In this document: piece by piece, positions 52,842 through 61,745 of the stretch | How positions within the stretch are numbered: position 1 is the first letter of the stretch | How the letters are laid out: each line of letters opens with the position of its first letter | DNA from: Pseudoalteromonas sp049257235 | Lineage (GTDB): Bacteria > Pseudomonadota > Gammaproteobacteria > Enterobacterales > Alteromonadaceae | Length of the DNA: 64,000 nucleotides | Assembly: GCF_049257235.1 (NCBI RefSeq) | Contig: NZ_JBMMUF010000003.1 | Coordinates: forward strand, 346,019-410,018 | Reading direction: 5' to 3' | The notes under the pieces: generated by a model | Database searches by the model: none | What the model was told of the DNA's origin: nothing | The model's input: only the letters and a program-made list of their open reading frames with translations | Program-made: the position numbers and the translations under genes

Positions 52842-53571
52842 GTGTTCTCCTCGCACGCCAATAAGCACTCAATGCAATAACCACGGCGGCAAAGGCAATC
52901 AAAAACCATTGCAAGGCATAGGCATGATGCTTTTGTGCTGTCATGGTCACAGGTTGGTAATGGGGAATAGCCGCTACAACGTCATTGGGCTTTTGCGCAT
53001 AGGCCATAAACGCGTGGATTGGCTTTCGGGTTTGCTCAACCATAGCGGTAATATCGATTTGCTGAATACGTTTAGGCCAACCGGACGCTGCCAGTGGGTC
53101 GATAATGTCATTATCAAGCGTGATTGAGCCTAATTCGCCTTGTTTTATAAGTGCTTGCGGTAACGTGATTGTAGATGGAAGTGTTACATTGGGTAGCTCG
53201 GTACGCAGTGTGGGAGCACGCACAAAACCAAGATTAGTTACTAACCAATGGCTAGAGCCTTGAGGTAAAATAAGCGCGATTACATCATATCCCACCTTGC
53301 CTTCGTACACTTGATTATCAAGCAGCCAGTATTGAGGATGCACCTCGCCACTTAGTCTCACTTGCAGGCCTGTTGCATCACCTTGTTGCACAAAACGCAT
53401 CGCGTCGGCAAACGATAACACCCCACGCTCAGACCATGCATCGAGCATTTGTTGACGCTGTTGCTTTTGGTCGGCACGTTCTAGCTGCCAAAAACCCAAG
53501 CTAGTACAGACGGTTACCGCAAGGATAACCAGACCTGACCATAAAATTGCGCTAAGCTTACCTGTAAACAC
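52831..53571 (-). CDS. SURF1 family oxidase assembly protein
   Basis: Supports heme A insertion into subunit I. 246 residues: two membrane helices near the ends (ILWSGLVILAVTVCTSLGFWQ; ALQWFLIAFAAVVIALSAY), with the family motifs GFWQLERADQK, GEVHPQYWLLDNQVYEGKVGYDV and WLVTNLGFV between. Start is a GTG at 53571, since no Met precedes the first helix. Divergent from the DUF2909 gene 29 bases away. Confidence 0.93.
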   Translation of the reverse strand: MFTGKLSAILWSGLVILAVTVCTSLGFWQLERADQKQQRQQMLDAWSERGVLSFADAMRFVQQGDATGLQVRLSGEVHPQYWLLDNQVYEGKVGYDVIALILPQGSSHWLVTNLGFVRAPTLRTELPNVTLPSTITLPQALIKQGELGSITLDNDIIDPLAASGWPKRIQQIDITAMVEQTRKPIHAFMAYAQKPNDVVAAIPHYQPVTMTAQKHHAYALQWFLIAFAAVVIALSAYWRARRTHEE

Positions 53572-53600
53572 TCAACCACCAACCTCGGAGCATCCAAACT

Positions 53601-53903
53601 GTGCTTATTAAAATTATAATTATCGCGCTGTTGCTATACGTCATTTACACCCTCTTTAGGGCGCTATTAGCCATGGTAAAATCCGATAACAAAGTGCCAA
53701 TGTCTCATTTTTTAGGGAAGCGAGTCGCACTGTGTGCGCTCGTCCTTATTGTTATTTTAGTTGCGCAGCAATTTGGGCTGCTGCGCTTTAACCCATCACC
53801 TATTACAACACATACACAAACACGAACAGACACAGCCACACTACATCAACAAAGTGCCAGTACCACGCTGCCGCCTGAAATGCGAAGTGCTTTTCACTGC
53901 TAA
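53601..53903 (+). CDS. DUF2909 twin-transmembrane protein
   Basis: 100 residues with two membrane helices (LIKIIIIALLLYVIYTLFRAL and KRVALCALVLIVILVAQQFGLL), the layout of DUF2909 proteins found in oxidase clusters. The polar C-terminal tail (about 67-100) is encoded in DNA that also encodes the end of coxC on the other strand (101-base convergent overlap). It runs against all its neighbours in the cluster. Function unknown. Confidence 0.75.
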   Translation: MLIKIIIIALLLYVIYTLFRALLAMVKSDNKVPMSHFLGKRVALCALVLIVILVAQQFGLLRFNPSPITTHTQTRTDTATLHQQSASTTLPPEMRSAFHC

Positions 53904-54678
53904 AGTGCCCCTTCAATACACGGATGAACATCACGGTGAGCATGATGGCCCCTAGGGTCACGTGCATACCGTGGAATCCGGTGAGCAAGAAGAAGGTATT
54001 GCCGTAAATGCCCGAATCAAGCTTTAAGCCCAAGTCATTATAAGCATGTGCGTATTCGTAGCCTTGTAACACCAAGAACACCGCACCTAAGGCAATGGTC
54101 AAAAAGAGAAACAGCTTAAGCGGTCCGCGATTATCTTTTTCCATCGCGACATGGGCATAATGGAGCGTCACCGACGACACCAGAAGAATAATGGTGTTAA
54201 TCAGTGGTAAGCCTTGCCAGCCCATGGCTTGAGTCGTGGTACCTCCAGGTGTGCTTTCTAGCGGCCACGTTGACGTAAATTCAGGCCACAGCACTTCACC
54301 TGTCATCACGTTATTACCGTCACCACCTAACCATGGCACGGCCAACATGCGAGCGTAGAAGAGTGCGCCAAAGAAGGCGGCGAAGAACATGACCTCTGAG
54401 AAGATGAACCAACTCATGCCCTGTTTGAAAGAGCGATCCATTTGCGGTGAATAAAGCCCATCATGAGATTCACTGATCACATTCTTAAACCAACCCACCA
54501 GCATATATAGCAACACTGCTATACCTGCTAACAGCATATAGGTTCCTGAACTGCCTTCTTGTTCGAGCTGCATTACCGTTAACCCAGCTCCTGCGGCGAT
54601 AAAGAACATCGCCACTGCACCGACTATTGGCCATGGACTCTGGGCCGGCACATAGTATTTTTCATACTGTTCACTCAT
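53803..54678 (-). CDS. coxC: Cytochrome c oxidase subunit III
   Basis: 291 residues, seven predicted membrane helices. Family motifs: GLYSPQMDRSFKQGMSWFIFSEVMFFAAFFGALFYAR-type text around 75-110, GFHGMHVTLGAIML and AAWYWHFVDVVWLCLFVFVY at the end. Separated from ctaG by 18 bases. Confidence 0.96.
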   Translation of the reverse strand: MSEQYEKYYVPAQSPWPIVGAVAMFFIAAGAGLTVMQLEQEGSSGTYMLLAGIAVLLYMLVGWFKNVISESHDGLYSPQMDRSFKQGMSWFIFSEVMFFAAFFGALFYARMLAVPWLGGDGNNVMTGEVLWPEFTSTWPLESTPGGTTTQAMGWQGLPLINTIILLVSSVTLHYAHVAMEKDNRGPLKLFLFLTIALGAVFLVLQGYEYAHAYNDLGLKLDSGIYGNTFFLLTGFHGMHVTLGAIMLTVMFIRVLKGHFSSEKHFAFQAAAWYWHFVDVVWLCLFVFVYVL

Positions 54679-54696
54679 ATTTATGCCTCATTTGGG

Positions 54697-55239
54697 TTAT
54701 CGCGCCGACGCCACCAGTGCTTCGGGGTGTTTAGCGCTGATATCAAAAAGCGTGTATGACAACGTCAGCTCCTCATATTCAGGAGGTAACGCTGGATCGA
54801 CATAAAACCTTAATTGATATTCTTGTTTTTCATTGGCTTGCATTGTTTGCTGATCAAAGCAAAAGCAAGCCAGCTTGTGTAAGTACTTCGCTGCAAGGCC
54901 CGGAGATACAGACGGAATAGCCTGCATCACCCGCGCTTCGTTTGCGGTGTTCGCCGCAGAGAAAGTGACAACACTCATTTCCCCTGGCTTAACCACAACT
55001 TCTTGTATTTGTGCATCAACAATGAAAGGCGCACCGCTTTGGGCATGGGTGGTAAAGCTGACCGTTACTTCACGGGCTTCATCCACCACCTCGCTCTGCT
55101 GTGCTTGTTCCATTGATGGCTTGCCATTTAGGCCAGTAACATCACAAAACACGTCGTACAGCGGTACCAGTGCGAAAGCAAAGGCGAACATTGCTATCAC
55201 ACTGAGTACGAGTTTTTTTAATAACGGCGCGTGATTCAT
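54697..55239 (-). CDS. ctaG: Cytochrome c oxidase assembly protein CtaG (Cox11)
   Basis: Delivers copper to CuB of subunit I. 180 residues: one N-terminal membrane helix and a periplasmic Ig-like domain with the copper motif LACFCFDQQTMQANEKQEYQ and FYVDPALPPE. Overlaps the coxA stop by one base (TAATG). Confidence 0.95.
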   Translation of the reverse strand: MNHAPLLKKLVLSVIAMFAFAFALVPLYDVFCDVTGLNGKPSMEQAQQSEVVDEAREVTVSFTTHAQSGAPFIVDAQIQEVVVKPGEMSVVTFSAANTANEARVMQAIPSVSPGLAAKYLHKLACFCFDQQTMQANEKQEYQLRFYVDPALPPEYEELTLSYTLFDISAKHPEALVASAR

Positions 55240-56813
55240 TACTGCACCTTAGGCGGTGTTTCAAAGGTGTGGTACGGTGCAGGTGATGCAACTTCCCACT
55301 CAAGTCCTTCGGCACCTTCCCATACTTTCGCAGGCGCTTTCTCGCCGGCTTTGATGCACTTGTAGACCACTGCAACAAACAACAATTGCGATAAGCCAAA
55401 GGCAAAGCCACCAATACTGATAATGGCGTTGAAGTCGGCAAATTGCAGCGCATAATCTGGAATACGGCGTGGCATCCCCGCCAAACCAACAAAGTGCATA
55501 GGGAAGAACAACACATTTACACTGATAAGCGACATCCAGAAGTGCCACTTTGCCAATGTGGTGTTGTACATGTGCCCTGTCCACTTAGGTAACCAGTAAT
55601 AAGCCGCTGCCATGATGGAGAACACCGCACCAGTTACCAATACGTAGTGGAAGTGAGCTACTACGAAGTAAGTATCATGGTATTGGAAATCCACAGGCGT
55701 AATTGCCAGCATCAACCCTGAGAAGCCCCCCAGCGTGAACAGCACAATAAAGGCAATGGAGAACATCATGGGTATTTCGAAACTAATGGATCCTCGCCAC
55801 ATGGTCGCTACCCAGTTGAACACCTTCACCCCTGTGGGCACAGATATCAGCATGGTGGAGTACATAAAGAACAACTCCCCGGCCAGCGGCATGCCTGTGG
55901 TGAACATGTGGTGCGCCCACACTACAAATGACAACAGGGCAATGGATGCTGTTGCGTACACCATAGATGCATAACCGAATAATTTCTTACGCGAGAAGGT
56001 CGGGACTATCGTCGAGATAATACCAAACGCAGGTAGAATCATGATGTATACCTCTGGGTGACCAAAGAACCAGAAGATATGCTGGAACATGACAGGATCA
56101 CCGCCCCCAGCGGCATTAAAGAAATCAGTACCAAAGTATTTATCGGTCAGTACCATGGTGACCGCACCAGCCAGTACTGGCATTACCGCAATCAGTAAGA
56201 ACGCGGTGATAAGCCATGTCCAAACAAATAACGGTAGCTTCATCCACGTCATACCCGGTGCACGTAAATTCACTATGGTTACAATCACGTTTATCGCACC
56301 CATAATCGAGCTAATACCCATGATGTGCACAGCGAAAACGAACAGTGCCGTATTGTCGTTACTGTAAGTCGTTGACAATGGTGCGTAGAACGTCCAACCA
56401 AATGCCGGACCACCACCTTCCATGAATAATGAAAGCAGCAAGATTGCAAAGGCAAATGGCAAGATCCAGAAGCTCCAGTTATTCATGCGTGGCAAAGCCA
56501 TGTCTGGCGCGCCAATCATCATCGGAATCATCCAGTTTGCTAGGCCTGTAAAGGCAGGCATAACGGCACCGAATACCATGATTAAACCGTGAACTGTGGT
56601 CATTTGGTTAAAGAAATGCGGATCAACCAGCTGTAAGCCGGGTTCAAATAATTCCGCACGGATCACCATCGCCATCGCACCGCCGGTTAAGAACATAAGC
56701 AGTGAGAACAACAGGTATAGCGTACCTATGTCTTTGTGGTTAGTGGTGAAGAGCCAGCGTTTAATTCCCGTAGCAGGCCCGTGATGTTCATGTGTTGCAG
56801 CTGCTGTACTCAT
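55239..56813 (-). CDS. coxA: Cytochrome c oxidase subunit I (aa3 type)
   Basis: Catalytic heme-copper subunit. 524 residues, twelve membrane helices. Visible metal-site motifs: MTTVHGLIMVF (heme a His), FWFFGHPEVYIMILPAFG with the His-Tyr crosslink region, VWAHHMFTTG (CuB His pair) and DTYFVVAHFHYVL (heme a and a3 His). K-channel and D-channel type residues are present, consistent with an A-type aa3 enzyme. ATG overlaps the coxB stop (ATGA). Confidence 0.97.
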   Translation of the reverse strand: MSTAAATHEHHGPATGIKRWLFTTNHKDIGTLYLLFSLLMFLTGGAMAMVIRAELFEPGLQLVDPHFFNQMTTVHGLIMVFGAVMPAFTGLANWMIPMMIGAPDMALPRMNNWSFWILPFAFAILLLSLFMEGGGPAFGWTFYAPLSTTYSNDNTALFVFAVHIMGISSIMGAINVIVTIVNLRAPGMTWMKLPLFVWTWLITAFLLIAVMPVLAGAVTMVLTDKYFGTDFFNAAGGGDPVMFQHIFWFFGHPEVYIMILPAFGIISTIVPTFSRKKLFGYASMVYATASIALLSFVVWAHHMFTTGMPLAGELFFMYSTMLISVPTGVKVFNWVATMWRGSISFEIPMMFSIAFIVLFTLGGFSGLMLAITPVDFQYHDTYFVVAHFHYVLVTGAVFSIMAAAYYWLPKWTGHMYNTTLAKWHFWMSLISVNVLFFPMHFVGLAGMPRRIPDYALQFADFNAIISIGGFAFGLSQLLFVAVVYKCIKAGEKAPAKVWEGAEGLEWEVASPAPYHTFETPPKVQ

Positions 56814-57943
56814 TTTTCCTCCCCATCAATAAAGGCCTGAATCGCACTTGGTTGCACAACGTCGCCAGTCTCGTTACCAAAGGCGTTACGTTGATAAGTG
56901 ACAACCGCTGCCAGTTCTTTAAGCGTGAGCTGGCTTACGAATGCCTGCATCGCTGTGCCTGGCTTACCATTGACGATAATGTCGATATGGTCTTTTACTT
57001 CGCCAGTGGCGATTGGGCTGCCTTTAATTGCTGGGAATACCCCAGGTAAACCAAGGCCAGTAGGTTGGTGACATGCTGCACAGCGAGCCATGTAAACTTG
57101 CTCACCGGTAGTCATAAGCTCTTCTTGGGAAAGCGTTTGGTCAAGCAATGCTGCGTCTGCTTGCGCTTGTGCTTGTACTGCTTGTTTTTGCTCGGCTAGC
57201 CAAACATCAAATGCTTCTGGTGACTTAGCCTCTACCACAACAGGCATAAAGCCATGATCTTTACCACACAGCTCAGCACATTGACCGCGGTACACGCCTT
57301 CCTCATTAACGCGTGTCCATGCTTCATTGATAAAGCCTGGGTTTGCGTCCTTTTTCACCGCAAAATCAGGAACCCACCATGAGTGGATAACATCGTCTGA
57401 AGTCATTAAGAAACGCACTTTTTTGTCTGTTGGGATCACCAAAGGCTTGTCTACCTCAAGAAGGTAGTTTTCACCCTTGTCTTGTGCGTTTTGAATTTGG
57501 TCTTGCGTGGTTGAGAGCAATGAATAAAAGCCTACGTCGTGGCCCATGTATTCGTAATGCCACTTCCATTGCGACCCTGTCACCTTAATAGTGAGATCCG
57601 CTTTGGAGGTATCTTCCATCGCAATCAAGGTTTTGGTAGCAGGCACCGCCATACCAATGAGAATTAAAAATGGGATTGCAGTCCAAAGTATTTCAACCTT
57701 GGTGCTTTCATGGAAGGAAGCGGGTTTAGCGCCTTTTGATTTACGGTGCCTGAGTAAGGCCCAAAACATGACTGAAAAAACAATCACCCCAATTACACAA
57801 CAAATGATAAATATCGTCATATGTAACTGGTAAACATTTTCGCTAATGTCTGTTACCCCTGGGCGCAAATTATATTTACTATTTGCAAAAGCCAACTGCG
57901 GGGCAAACAAGCATAGCAACATGAGGGAGCACAGCTTCTTCAT
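56810..57943 (-). CDS. coxB: Cytochrome c oxidase subunit II with fused cytochrome c domain
   Basis: Takes electrons to CuA. 377 residues: signal peptide (MKKLCSLMLLCLFAPQLAFA), two membrane helices (~40-60 and ~80-100), a cupredoxin domain with the CuA motif CAELCGKDHGFM, and a C-terminal cytochrome c domain with heme motif C-A-A-C-H in MARCAACHQPTGLG. The fusion marks a caa3-like enzyme. The frame extends to 57991, but AAGGAG sits 7 bases before the ATG at 57943. First gene of the oxidase operon. Confidence 0.96.
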   Translation of the reverse strand: MKKLCSLMLLCLFAPQLAFANSKYNLRPGVTDISENVYQLHMTIFIICCVIGVIVFSVMFWALLRHRKSKGAKPASFHESTKVEILWTAIPFLILIGMAVPATKTLIAMEDTSKADLTIKVTGSQWKWHYEYMGHDVGFYSLLSTTQDQIQNAQDKGENYLLEVDKPLVIPTDKKVRFLMTSDDVIHSWWVPDFAVKKDANPGFINEAWTRVNEEGVYRGQCAELCGKDHGFMPVVVEAKSPEAFDVWLAEQKQAVQAQAQADAALLDQTLSQEELMTTGEQVYMARCAACHQPTGLGLPGVFPAIKGSPIATGEVKDHIDIIVNGKPGTAMQAFVSQLTLKELAAVVTYQRNAFGNETGDVVQPSAIQAFIDGEEK

Positions 57944-58265
57944 GTACCATCTCCTTAAATACGCGCAACGCAAAAAGAGAAGAGAAGGCAATTACTGCTA
58001 GCCAATCTTCGTTATTATTATGCTTAGAACTGGCCGATTACATTTACTTCTTACAAAGCGGTTAAAAAGCAACCAGCAAAGCCTGCAATATAACCAATTA
58101 GTAAAGAATTGCGCATAAAGCAAGAAATTAGCGTGTTTTTGTTTTGCTTTTTAAAATAAATATTTTTTGGAGTTTCAATCTGTTAGCAAACAGAGACAGG
58201 AAGATGGAAAGGCGTCTAAAACCCCCAATAAACGGCGTATTGGGGGCCAAATTTTACAGGTACAA
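57944..58265. other. Intergenic region between coxB and lexA
   Basis: No gene seen. It should contain the coxB promoter (minus strand), and it carries the lexA terminator at 58218-58246. The rest is AT-rich with no clear operator. Confidence 0.5.
58218..58246 (-). terminator. Terminator of lexA
   Basis: CCCCCAATA / TATTGGGGG perfect 9-bp stem with a 7-base loop and a short T4 run on the minus strand, 20 bases past the lexA stop. Confidence 0.8.
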
Positions 58266-58883
58266 CTACATCCAATCGGCGTTTCGAATTACACCTACGG
58301 CTAAACCCTCAATATTGAAGGATTCGTGCTCTAAATCGACCTCAATAGGAGCGAACTCCTCGTTTTCTGCGTGTAAAAGTACCTTTCTTCCGGCCTTTTC
58401 TAAACGTTTAACAGTGACATCGTCACCAACGCGGGCAACCACCACTTGACCGTTTTCAGCAACTTGCGCACGGTGCACAGCAAGCAGATCACCATCCATG
58501 ATCCCGATGTCTTTCATACTCATACCATCAACACGCAGCAAGTAATCAGCAGCAGGCTTAAACAATAGCGGGTCAATTTGGCAATGACTCTCAATGTGCT
58601 CTTGCGCCAAAATAGGCTCACCCGCAGCAACACGGCCAATTAACGGCAAACCTAGTTGCTCAGGCTCTTCCTCTTCAACCAACTGGATACCACGGCTGGC
58701 ACCGGGTTTCATCTTAATGACGCCTTTTTTTGCTAAGGCTTTGAGGTGTTCTTCAGCGGCGTTGGCACTACGAAACCCTAACGTCTGTGCAATTTCAGCA
58801 CGCGTAGGCGGCATGCCTGTGTCTTTAATAAATACTTTGATCAGCTCTAAAATTTGCGATTGGCGATTAGTTAAAGGGCGCAT
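58266..58883 (-). CDS. lexA: SOS repressor LexA
   Basis: Represses the SOS regulon and self-cleaves when RecA is active. 205 residues: winged-helix N-terminus (RPLTNRQSQILELI, PPTRAEIAQTLGFRSANAAEEHL), cleavage site Ala87-Gly88 in RVAAGEPI, catalytic Ser122 (VDGMSMKD) and Lys159 (VTVKRLEK). Two LexA boxes upstream point to autoregulation. Confidence 0.97.
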   Translation of the reverse strand: MRPLTNRQSQILELIKVFIKDTGMPPTRAEIAQTLGFRSANAAEEHLKALAKKGVIKMKPGASRGIQLVEEEEPEQLGLPLIGRVAAGEPILAQEHIESHCQIDPLLFKPAADYLLRVDGMSMKDIGIMDGDLLAVHRAQVAENGQVVVARVGDDVTVKRLEKAGRKVLLHAENEEFAPIEVDLEHESFNIEGLAVGVIRNADWM

Positions 58884-58887
58884 ACAA

Positions 58888-58903
58888 CTGGGTTTCCATA
58901 CAG
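58888..58903 (-). promoter_or_regulatory. LexA box, proximal
   Basis: On the minus strand CTGTATGGAAACCCAG, i.e. CTG-N10-CAG, five bases before the lexA start codon. Left half matches the consensus; the centre is degenerate, so it is likely the weaker site. Confidence 0.75.
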
Positions 58904-58912
58904 TACATTTAA

Positions 58913-58928
58913 CTGTGAGTATATACAG
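58913..58928 (-). promoter_or_regulatory. LexA box, distal
   Basis: On the minus strand CTGTATATACTCACAG, a full CTG-N10-CAG box that, as I recall it, is identical to one of the two boxes of the E. coli lexA promoter. Starts 25 bases from the proximal box. Confidence 0.9.
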
Positions 58929-59107
58929 TTGTCAGAAAATCGCAAATAAAATCAGGCAATTTGCTCACCTCACAGAAATGGTAGTAATTGCTTTAACTGG
59001 TCATCACCCAACCTGTTTGCGCTAAATCAACGAAATGAGTCTTATCTGAACAGATAACATTGGTATTGCACTAACATTATTGAATATAAACACGAGGTGA
59101 AACGCTT

Positions 59108-59470
59108 ATGTTGAACGTAACCCTAGATGAAGACAAAAACATCGCCATGTTTGAACCGCATGGACCACTGACACAAACCGATTTTGAGTCCGCGGTGCGC
59201 ATTATTGACCCGTATCTGCAAAGTGTTGGTAAGTTAAAAGGCCTTATCATCGCCACCCCTGATTTTCCGGGCTGGGACTCATTTGCCGCCTTAATAAGTC
59301 ACTTACGGTTTGTGCATGATCATCACACTAAAGTAGGCAAGGTGGCACTAGTGACCGACTCTTCTATGAGCGCGTTTGGTGAGCATGTGGCTGCACACTT
59401 TATTAATGCTGAAATAAAGGCATTTGGCTACACGCATCTACACGATGCCAAACGCTGGGTAGCCGATTAA
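59108..59470 (+). CDS. SpoIIAA-like (STAS-type) protein
   Basis: 120-residue cytoplasmic protein with the SpoIIAA-like fold of the DUF3478 family: FEPHGPLTQTDFESAVRIID, GLIIATPDFPGWDSFAALISHL, VALVTDSSMSAFGEHVAAHF and AFGYTHLHDAKRWV near the end. Family members are thought to be membrane- or lipid-associated STAS relatives; function is not settled. Divergent from lexA; its 3' end overlaps the DUF924 gene tail to tail by 4 bases. Confidence 0.82.
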   Translation: MLNVTLDEDKNIAMFEPHGPLTQTDFESAVRIIDPYLQSVGKLKGLIIATPDFPGWDSFAALISHLRFVHDHHTKVGKVALVTDSSMSAFGEHVAAHFINAEIKAFGYTHLHDAKRWVAD

Positions 59471-60003
59471 AAACTGCTACCGGGTTCTCTCAAAAACGCG
59501 AGTTCCTCGGCACTTGAATGACGCCCTAGAATGGCATTGCGGTGTGGGTAACGCCCAAAGCGGTCGATAATCTTTTTGTGTGCAACCTCGAATTCATAGT
59601 TAGCTAAAGGTTTAAATAACCTCTGTGCTTCTTGGTGGATCACCTTGCTCTCACTGTGCATGTAAGGCATGTACATAAATGGGCGTTCTTGTTCGTTGAG
59701 TTGCTGATCAAATCCTTTGGCGATTGCGTGCTGTGCTAAACAAAGCGCTAAGCCATCGAAGGCGAACGCCTGTGGCGTGTCGCGAAACATATTACGTGAG
59801 AATTGATCGAGCACGATGATTTCACACAGTGCCCCTTGCGCATACCTGCGCCAATGCACTAACTCCCCTTGCGCCGCAGCACGATGCACCTCAGTAAATA
59901 AGGCACTTACCTGCTCATCAAATGCATCACTTTTGTTGAACCAATCTTCTGGCTGACATTTTTTAAACCAAAAGTCATACACGCTTTGAAAGTCCATATT
60001 CAC
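59467..60003 (-). CDS. DUF924 family protein
   Basis: 178 residues. The family pattern is clear: VYDFWFKKCQPEDWFNKSD, IIVLDQFSRNMFRDTPQAFAFD, YMPYMHSESKVIHQEAQRLF and DRFGRYPHRNAILGRHSSAEE. The fold is TPR-like and helical; no biochemical role is known to me. Single gene. Confidence 0.9.
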   Translation of the reverse strand: MNMDFQSVYDFWFKKCQPEDWFNKSDAFDEQVSALFTEVHRAAAQGELVHWRRYAQGALCEIIVLDQFSRNMFRDTPQAFAFDGLALCLAQHAIAKGFDQQLNEQERPFMYMPYMHSESKVIHQEAQRLFKPLANYEFEVAHKKIIDRFGRYPHRNAILGRHSSAEELAFLREPGSSF

Positions 60004-60218
60004 TCCTTAATAAAACCATGTACCTTTATTTGAAAACCATCTTAACCGAGGTTGGCTCGTGAGTCTTGCGTTAAAGCATAGTTTACAGTGCCTCTCACAT
60101 CGCGTGTTTAACTAGACCCAAAACACTTGCAGCCCTTTTACTGGTATCGCACTATGTGAGTCTAGCTGCACTCAGTGCATAACCTAATTCAATAATCAGC
60201 AGTACAAGGGAGAGCATT

Positions 60219-60680
60219 ATGAGCACGCGTATTTGGGCGCAAGAGATTGATTTTGACCTATGTAAAAAGCTCGACCTCGGCGTGGGTGAAAAAGGCACCC
60301 TAATGACCAAGCTCGGCATTGAAATAAGCGAAATCGGCGACGATTACCTTGTTGCCACCATGCCAGTAACCAACGAATTATATAACCCTATCGGCATCGT
60401 CCACGGTGGCGCATACGTGGTATTGGCTGAAACCGTTGCCAGCTACGCCGCCAACTTTGTGGTCGATACCAGCAAATACTACTGCGTCGGCCAAGAGATC
60501 AACGCCAACCACCTCAAAGCGTCACGCACCGGCACACTCAAAGCTGTGACCAAACCCGTGCACCTAGGCGGCCGCTCATCGGTATGGGAGATTAAGATTT
60601 ACAACAGCGCTGGTGATTTGTGTTGTATTTCACGGATGACAGCGGCTGTGGTTGAGAAGACCAAGGGTCGAGGGCTTTAA
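60219..60680 (+). CDS. PaaI-family hotdog thioesterase
   Basis: 153 residues with a hotdog domain: NELYNPIGIVHGGAYVVLAETVAS contains the HGG turn and the catalytic acidic residue on the long helix. This is the pattern of PaaI and of MenI/YdiI thioesterases that release CoA from aromatic acyl-CoA. AGGGAG lies well before the ATG. Substrate uncertain; no menaquinone or phenylacetate genes are adjacent. Confidence 0.87.
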   Translation: MSTRIWAQEIDFDLCKKLDLGVGEKGTLMTKLGIEISEIGDDYLVATMPVTNELYNPIGIVHGGAYVVLAETVASYAANFVVDTSKYYCVGQEINANHLKASRTGTLKAVTKPVHLGGRSSVWEIKIYNSAGDLCCISRMTAAVVEKTKGRGL

Positions 60681-61069
60681 TGCGGGATTGTTTCTGAGCC
60701 TTGTCTGTAGGTGAGGCTTTGGCCTTGCGAAAGGCGCTTCGATTTTAGATTTTGTCTTTATGTCAGTTCAAGGGACATGATGATAATTGCAAACCTTACG
60801 CCTGTGCAAAGTAAAGAACTTATATAGCTTTCAAACTTATTGCAGTTTGTGGCAGTCTGATATACTTTAATACTTAACAGAACATCACGGCCATATTTGG
60901 TCTGAAAGTAGTATTTATAGCTAATAAACATTATGTGTTAACGCTAAGGTTGGCAATCTGTTACTACTCGATATAAGCCATTGCTTAAATAGTGATATTA
61001 ATTGGGGATTATGCTCTTGCATATCTGGTCCGAATTCTAGGAGCCACTTCCTGACATTCGGCATCAATT
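60681..61069. other. Intergenic boundary before the AT-rich accessory segment
   Basis: About 390 bases without a convincing gene. A small stem (GCCTT / AAGGC, 60722-60735) follows the thioesterase gene but lacks a proper T-run. Composition shifts towards AT near 60800, marking the edge of the accessory region. Confidence 0.4.
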
Positions 61070-61477
61070 ATGGATATCACTATGCCTGTAAAAAATATTA
61101 AGCCCAAATCAAGTTCTATTAAGCACTACAAAAGCCTTTCATACGAAACTCTAACAGCCAGTTGGTTACTTAATGACGGTTGGGATGTATTCATGCCCAT
61201 GATTGATCATGGACAGAAGACGGATATCGTCATCTCAGATGGCTCAGAATTCTACAGGATTCAAGTAAAGTCATTAGAAAGCAATGACGAATCTATGTTA
61301 GTTGATAACCGCTGGGGCGATGCAGAAATTGACTATGTTGTTTACTTTTCTCGAACAGGTAACTGGGGATATATAGCTCGCCCCTTTTCCCAGAGAAAAA
61401 AGAAGTTAAACTCACCTGATAATGTTAGGTTTCATCAGCATCCTAAGCACTTCGTTAGAGCTTTTGAATCAATCTAG
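61070..61477 (+). CDS. Small PD-(D/E)XK nuclease-like protein
   Basis: 135 residues resembling the PD-(D/E)XK endonuclease family found with group I introns: helix SYETLTASWLLNDGWDVFMP, then Asp in KTDIVISDG and Q-V-K in YRIQVKSLE, giving a D...QxK active site, followed by IDYVVYFSRTGNWGYIARP. Gln in place of Glu is common in this superfamily. Start at 61070 or the Met at 61082 (GGAT upstream). No intron or homing target is visible. Convergent with the ATPase-methyltransferase gene. Nuclease activity is inferred from motifs only. Confidence 0.68.
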   Translation: MDITMPVKNIKPKSSSIKHYKSLSYETLTASWLLNDGWDVFMPMIDHGQKTDIVISDGSEFYRIQVKSLESNDESMLVDNRWGDAEIDYVVYFSRTGNWGYIARPFSQRKKKLNSPDNVRFHQHPKHFVRAFESI

Positions 61478-61546
61478 TTTAAAAACGACTCCCAAAGTCT
61501 GCTTCAAAATTTAAAGTTGGGAACTTGTCGGAGCGACGACTACGAC

Positions 61547-61578
61547 TTAGAGGAAATGCTTGTCCATTTCCTCTAAGA
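61547..61578. repeat. Perfect 13-bp inverted repeat
   Basis: CTTAGAGGAAATG / CATTTCCTCTAAG with a 6-base loop, between the two accessory genes. It has no T-run on either strand, so it is a structured repeat rather than a plain terminator. Confidence 0.75.
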
Positions 61579-61631
61579 ACTCCTAGGACACGCACACAGC
61601 GAAGCTCAACATCGTGTATCGATTCACTTAA

Positions 61632-61659
61632 CTCGGCGTCCTGCCTCGTTGTGCTACCC
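61632..61659. repeat. Repeat core A, inverted relative to core B
   Basis: This 28-base segment matches the reverse complement of 63920-63947 at 23 positions (both share CTCGGCGTC and TGCCTCG). Together with core B it brackets the ATPase-methyltransferase gene. Probably a dispersed intergenic repeat of the genome. Confidence 0.6.
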
Positions 61660-61745
61660 GCCCCACCATGCTCAGCGCAAATGTAAAGGGGTTGGTGATG
61701 CCGGTTAGTATAAGAATTTATAAACCTTTCCTTTTTTCAGCCTCA

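Noticed and set aside
60722..60735. Small hairpin after the thioesterase gene as a terminator
   Set aside because: Only 5 paired bases and no adjacent T-run.
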